This document shows positions 49,736 through 52,712 of a stretch of DNA of 52,712 nucleotides, piece after piece (position 1 is the first letter of the stretch; each line of letters opens with the position of its first letter). The notes under the pieces are model-generated. The model searched no databases and was not told where the DNA came from. It worked only from the letters and a program-made list of their open reading frames with translations. A program made the translations under genes and the position numbers. Origin of the DNA: an uncultured bacterium (GTDB lineage: Bacteria; Planctomycetota; GCA-002687715); NCBI GenBank assembly GCA_902826835.1, contig CADEGH010000035.1:1-52712 (forward strand). The letters run 5' to 3'.

Positions 49736-50032
49736 TCACCCTCGATGGTGCGTCAGTTTGTCTTTCCAGTGGCGAATCTGCGCTTCGAGTTTGGCTTCGA
49801 TGGAATCGGTGGCAGCGCGCAGGTCCGTAGCTTCCGCCCGGGCGTTGAAACTGTGATGGCGAGGTGCCGCCACATGAGCCTCCATCACGTAGCTGCCGTG
49901 CTCCTGATCCCAGATGATCTTCGCTTCCGTCAGGCGTTCGTGGAGACGCAGGATCTTCCTGACCTTCTCCTCGATGTAGCTCCTGACTTGGGGGTCAGTG
50001 GAATGGTGGCGTCCGGAGATAGCGATATTCAC
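49736..50032 (-). CDS. hpf: Ribosome hibernation promoting factor (short HPF)
   Basis: The 98-residue protein is the S30AE/YfiA type: MNIAISGRHHSTDPQVRSYIEEK, ending KLEAQIRHWKDKLTHHRG. It binds the 30S subunit and inactivates ribosomes in stationary phase. I place the start at GTG 50032 because GGAGG lies 8 nt upstream; a much longer frame extending upstream is incidental. It lacks the C-terminal dimerisation domain of long HPF. It follows truA by 95 bp. Confidence 0.92.
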   Translation of the reverse strand: MNIAISGRHHSTDPQVRSYIEEKVRKILRLHERLTEAKIIWDQEHGSYVMEAHVAAPRHHSFNARAEATDLRAATDSIEAKLEAQIRHWKDKLTHHRG

Positions 50033-50127
50033 GCGTGAAGCCTCCGAGTGGTGAGGGCGGCGCAGGCGGGCCGCCGGGCGATGAAGAAGAATCTCATCCG
50101 AGTCTACTCCCCCCTCGGCATTCTTGG

Positions 50128-50934
50128 CTACCAAGAAAAGGGAGGCTCGTAGTGCACTTTCATGAGGCAAAGCCCGTGCGGCGGAACCGTGAAACCCGCG
50201 TCTTTGCGGGGCGCGCCCGCGAGCAGTTCGCGCACCAAATTCTCGGACTTTCGACCCTGGCCGATCTCGAGGAGGGTTCCAGTCACGATCCGAACCATGT
50301 TGTACAAAAAACCGCTCCCCATGAGATCGACATAGAGCACGGACCCCGCGGAGGAGACTCGGGCGTCGAAGAGCGTGCGCACGCAGGAGGCTTTTTTGTG
50401 AGCCTCTTTCGCGAACGCCGAAAAATCGTGGGTGCCCACGAGGTCCCGGGCGGCCTGCTCCATCCGATCGATATGGACCCGCAAGGGAAAATGGAACGCG
50501 TAACGCCGGAGCAGCGGTCGCTTGGCGTGACCGAGCAGTACCGAGTAACGGTAGTGCTTCGCGAGCGCGCTCTTGCGCGCGTGAAACTCCGGCGCCGCCA
50601 CTTCCAGACTCACCACTCCGATTTCCGGCGGCAGCACCGCATTCAACCCGCGCCGCAGCTTCTCTGGGTGCACTGCGGTCTGCAACGAAAACGAAGCGAC
50701 CTGGCCCTGTGCGTGTACCCCCGCGTCGGTCCGACCCGAGCCATCCACCGTAGTGGATTCCCGCGCGATCGTTCGAATCGCCTCTTCGATCAAGAATTGG
50801 ATGCCGACGCCGTTGTCCTGGCTCTCCCACCCCACGAAGGGACCGCCGTCGTACTCGAGGCAAGCCCGGTAGTTGGTCCTCAGGCTGACCTCCGCATCCC
50901 CTGCGGCCACGCAATTCAGCGCCCCTGATTCCAT
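50128..50934 (-). CDS. truA: tRNA pseudouridine synthase A (TruA)
   Basis: The 268-residue enzyme isomerises uridines 38-40 of tRNA. It shows LEYDGGPFVGWESQ, the catalytic aspartate in VDGSGRTDAGVHAQGQ, HYRY and FLYNMVRIVTGTLLEIG. The first ATG (50934) shares one base with the stop of the pentapeptide gene (TGATG), so translation is probably coupled. Confidence 0.95.
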   Translation of the reverse strand: MESGALNCVAAGDAEVSLRTNYRACLEYDGGPFVGWESQDNGVGIQFLIEEAIRTIARESTTVDGSGRTDAGVHAQGQVASFSLQTAVHPEKLRRGLNAVLPPEIGVVSLEVAAPEFHARKSALAKHYRYSVLLGHAKRPLLRRYAFHFPLRVHIDRMEQAARDLVGTHDFSAFAKEAHKKASCVRTLFDARVSSAGSVLYVDLMGSGFLYNMVRIVTGTLLEIGQGRKSENLVRELLAGAPRKDAGFTVPPHGLCLMKVHYEPPFSW

Positions 50935-51653
50935 CAAGAGTCCTGGGTTCGCTCGCCCCGGTGTTTACCGAATACGGCGTCCTGCAGGTTGGCGCCCGGC
51001 AAGGAGGACTTCGTCAGTCCGGCGCCCCGAAAATCGGAGCCGACGAACGACCCGCCGCGCAGTTTTGCGTCCTCAAAAATCGCGGTGCGGAAATTGGTTC
51101 GGTCGGCCATCACCTCTTCCAGCACGGCCCGAGTGAGGTCGGCCGCCTCGAAGTCGGCGCTCAGGAGGCGAGTCTCCGAGAAGAGCACTTCGGTGAGGAT
51201 GGAATTGAAGAAGCGGGCTCGCTCGGCATTGGCGTTGGAAAGATCGCTCTGCGCCAGATCGGCATCCGTGAAATCCGCACCGACGAGTTCGGCGCCCGAA
51301 AAGTCCACGCCGAGAATGCTGGCCCCGGCAAACACCGCGCCCACGAGCTCCGCCGAGGACAGGCGCACGCGCTCGAGGTAGGCGTGACCGAAGTCCGCGC
51401 TCGCGCCCTCGAGTTCCGACCAGTCGCCTTCACGAATCACGCACAGATCGAACGAGGTCGATTTCGCGGACGCCCCCCGAAGCCGGGTTCGGTGAAAGGT
51501 GGCCCTGGCAAACAAGGCTCCGTCCAATTTCGCGCCGGACAGGTCCTGGTTGGAAAAATCGAGACCTCGAAGGTCCGCGCCGGCGAGGTCCGACTCGCGC
51601 AGGCTGTCGCCGGAGGCCAGCGCGGCGATCACTTGTTCACGATTCATGGCCAT
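50934..51653 (-). CDS. Pentapeptide-repeat protein
   Basis: The 239-residue protein consists almost entirely of A(D/N)LXX pentapeptides, for example ESDLAGADLRGLDFSNQDLSG and AELVGADFTDADLAQSDL. It therefore forms a right-handed quadrilateral beta helix. Some members of this fold mimic DNA and inhibit or protect gyrase, but there is no way to infer that here. The start is ATG 51653 (or 51647), overlapping the TIGR02757 gene by 17 bp; the stop shares one base with truA. Confidence 0.9.
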   Translation of the reverse strand: MAMNREQVIAALASGDSLRESDLAGADLRGLDFSNQDLSGAKLDGALFARATFHRTRLRGASAKSTSFDLCVIREGDWSELEGASADFGHAYLERVRLSSAELVGAVFAGASILGVDFSGAELVGADFTDADLAQSDLSNANAERARFFNSILTEVLFSETRLLSADFEAADLTRAVLEEVMADRTNFRTAIFEDAKLRGGSFVGSDFRGAGLTKSSLPGANLQDAVFGKHRGERTQDS

Positions 51654-52560
51654 CTCGAAGGCTCGGTCGATGGGAAAGCCGGCACACCGCTCGGAGGGGG
51701 CACGGGGAACACAGGGCGGGCACCAGCCGATGCCGACAGCGCCCCGAGATCCCGAGTCTACTGAGAGCCCAATCGAAGCTCACGGGGTCTTCGGGATCGA
51801 TCACCGCGAGGGCAGCGGTGATCTCTACGGCCATCTTCCAATCCGGAGTGGCCCGACGGGTCAAGCCGAGCGCCCGCCCGAAGAAGGCCACGTGGGTGTC
51901 GAGTGGAATGACCAGCTCGGACGGAGTGACAGATTTCCAAATCCCCAAATCGACCCCCGGCTCGGACCGCACCATCCAACGGAGAAACAGCAGAGCCCGC
52001 TTGGCCGCGCTGCCCCGGCGAGGATCCGGAAAGAGGAATCGATGTCGAGGGCGCGGAGCCCGTAGGTCCCGCAGCATGGCGTCCGAGAAGTGGGCCAGCC
52101 GGAGGGACAGGGTCTCTCCGGGATCACCAAAGGCCGGTTCCAGGCTCCCGTGAGCAGCTTGGATTCGCCCCAGGCCGGCCAGCGCCCACGCCAAATCGGC
52201 ACCGTCGAGCCAGCGGTGCCGGGTGCCTTCGAGCCGAAGCGCGAGCGACGGAGGTGAAAGTGACTGCACCGTGTGCGCCGGGGAGGGTCCGAGTCGTTCG
52301 AGGACTCGATCGATCGCCAAGAAGACCGCGGCCACGCGCCCAAATGCGAGAGTGGACGCGAGCCACCCGACGATTTCCTGATCGCGGCGATCCCGGTAGC
52401 GATGCACGTAACGCAGTGGGTCGGACTCAAGGTCGCGGCCCTGCGCTTCGGTCCGAAGCTGCGACAGCAATCCCGGAAGGAGCGCTCGTCGGCGCGCCCG
52501 AATCGACGGCGTAGAAGACACTCTCCACCCTACCGGCTCCCCTACACCGGCCCAGGGCAT
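51637..52560 (-). CDS. TIGR02757/DUF2400 family protein with C-terminal four-Cys motif
   Basis: The 307-residue protein shows the family hallmarks: DPLRYVHRYRDRRDQEIVGWLASTLAFGRV, GSAAKRALLFLRWMVR, VDLGIWKSVTPSELVIPLDTHV and DPEDPVSFDWALSRLGI. Function is unknown. The C-terminal tail has cysteines in C-x8-C-x2-C-x5-C, which resembles the [4Fe-4S] loop of endonuclease III (C-x6-C-x2-C-x5-C). The start at ATG 52560 is the longest; no clear Shine-Dalgarno is seen, and shorter starts are possible. It is upstream of and overlaps the pentapeptide gene. The remaining 152 bp to the window end show no clear gene. Confidence 0.85.
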   Translation of the reverse strand: MPWAGVGEPVGWRVSSTPSIRARRRALLPGLLSQLRTEAQGRDLESDPLRYVHRYRDRRDQEIVGWLASTLAFGRVAAVFLAIDRVLERLGPSPAHTVQSLSPPSLALRLEGTRHRWLDGADLAWALAGLGRIQAAHGSLEPAFGDPGETLSLRLAHFSDAMLRDLRAPRPRHRFLFPDPRRGSAAKRALLFLRWMVRSEPGVDLGIWKSVTPSELVIPLDTHVAFFGRALGLTRRATPDWKMAVEITAALAVIDPEDPVSFDWALSRLGISGRCRHRLVPALCSPCPLRAVCRLSHRPSLRDGHES

Positions 52561-52712
52561 GACCGAACCGCGCTCCAGCGCTGCGCCTCAGGTCGCCCGC
52601 CGCCCACGATGGAGGACGATGGGCGGTGGCACGCAAGGCGGGAAGGGATGGTGGGACGGTGGGAACGCGGATCACCAGATCCGCACGCTGCCGATGGGGG
52701 TTCGAGGTAAGG

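Noticed and set aside
1..52712. tRNA, rRNA, CRISPR arrays, insertion sequences and prophage genes
   Set aside because: No T-loop GTTCRANNC clusters with cloverleaf context, no regularly spaced repeats and no transposase or integrase motifs were seen. A tRNAscan or CRISPR-finder run would be the decisive check.

Overview
The window is a GC-rich (about 65%), densely coded bacterial chromosome segment. It most resembles a planctomycete of the Poly30/Pla133-like lineages. The reasons are large secreted proteins of unknown function, a tandem cluster of carboxypeptidase-regulatory-like (Ig-fold) repeat proteins, pilin genes with a planctomycete/acidobacterial style C-terminal domain, an FHA-TM protein, and PTS regulatory proteins without a visible permease. 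The taxonomic call is an inference from gene content, not from a marker comparison.

Layout. (1) 1-3063, plus strand: heat-shock/zinc-ribbon operon groEL (3' part)-dnaJ-grpE-fmdB-yacG. (2) 3327-7123, plus: two exported proteins of unknown function, then a cytoplasmic protein combining a histidine-kinase-type ATPase with a DUF4325 STAS-like domain. (3) 7141-15371, minus: four consecutive membrane-anchored paralogues built from Ig-like repeats; the first in transcription order carries G9 and G10 homopolymers early in its reading frame. (4) 15472-19607, plus: a GH42-like exported protein, then a regulatory region (direct repeats, inverted repeat, consensus-like promoter, about 183-nt structured RNA, intrinsic terminator) ending 7 nt before the start codon of an FHA-TM protein.

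(5) 19711-28164, minus: type IV pilus/type II secretion genes (two pilins, a TPR protein, PilC, PilT), an EF-G-like GTPase, an OmpA-type lipoprotein and prepilin peptidase. (6) 28447-36498, minus: a large lipoprotein, then pilT2 - gspC-like - coaX - mnmE-like - pyrB. The last two genes are unusual: MnmE lacks key residues, and PyrB carries the zinc domain of PyrI but not its allosteric domain. (7) 36679-39877, minus: the classical rng-rplU-rpmA-obg cluster with a good rplU promoter and a long structured rng leader. (8) 40515-45677, minus: pilM-pilN-pilO/P fusion-pilQ, closed by an intrinsic terminator. (9) 45801-52560, minus: PTS regulatory genes (ptsI, HPr, yvcK, EIIA-like), ribosome hibernation factor, truA, a pentapeptide protein and a TIGR02757 protein with an added four-Cys tail.

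How they work together. Regions 5, 6 and 8 supply most parts of one envelope-spanning pilus/secretion machine (alignment complex PilMNO, secretin, platform PilC, two retraction-type ATPases, peptidase, pilins, GspC-like PDZ protein). No PilB-type extension ATPase is present here. I found no tRNA, rRNA, CRISPR, insertion sequence or phage genes. Of the candidates for something undescribed, I rate highest the RNA/terminator element before the FHA gene, the homopolymer-bearing surface-protein array, and the PyrB-PyrI zinc-domain fusion.
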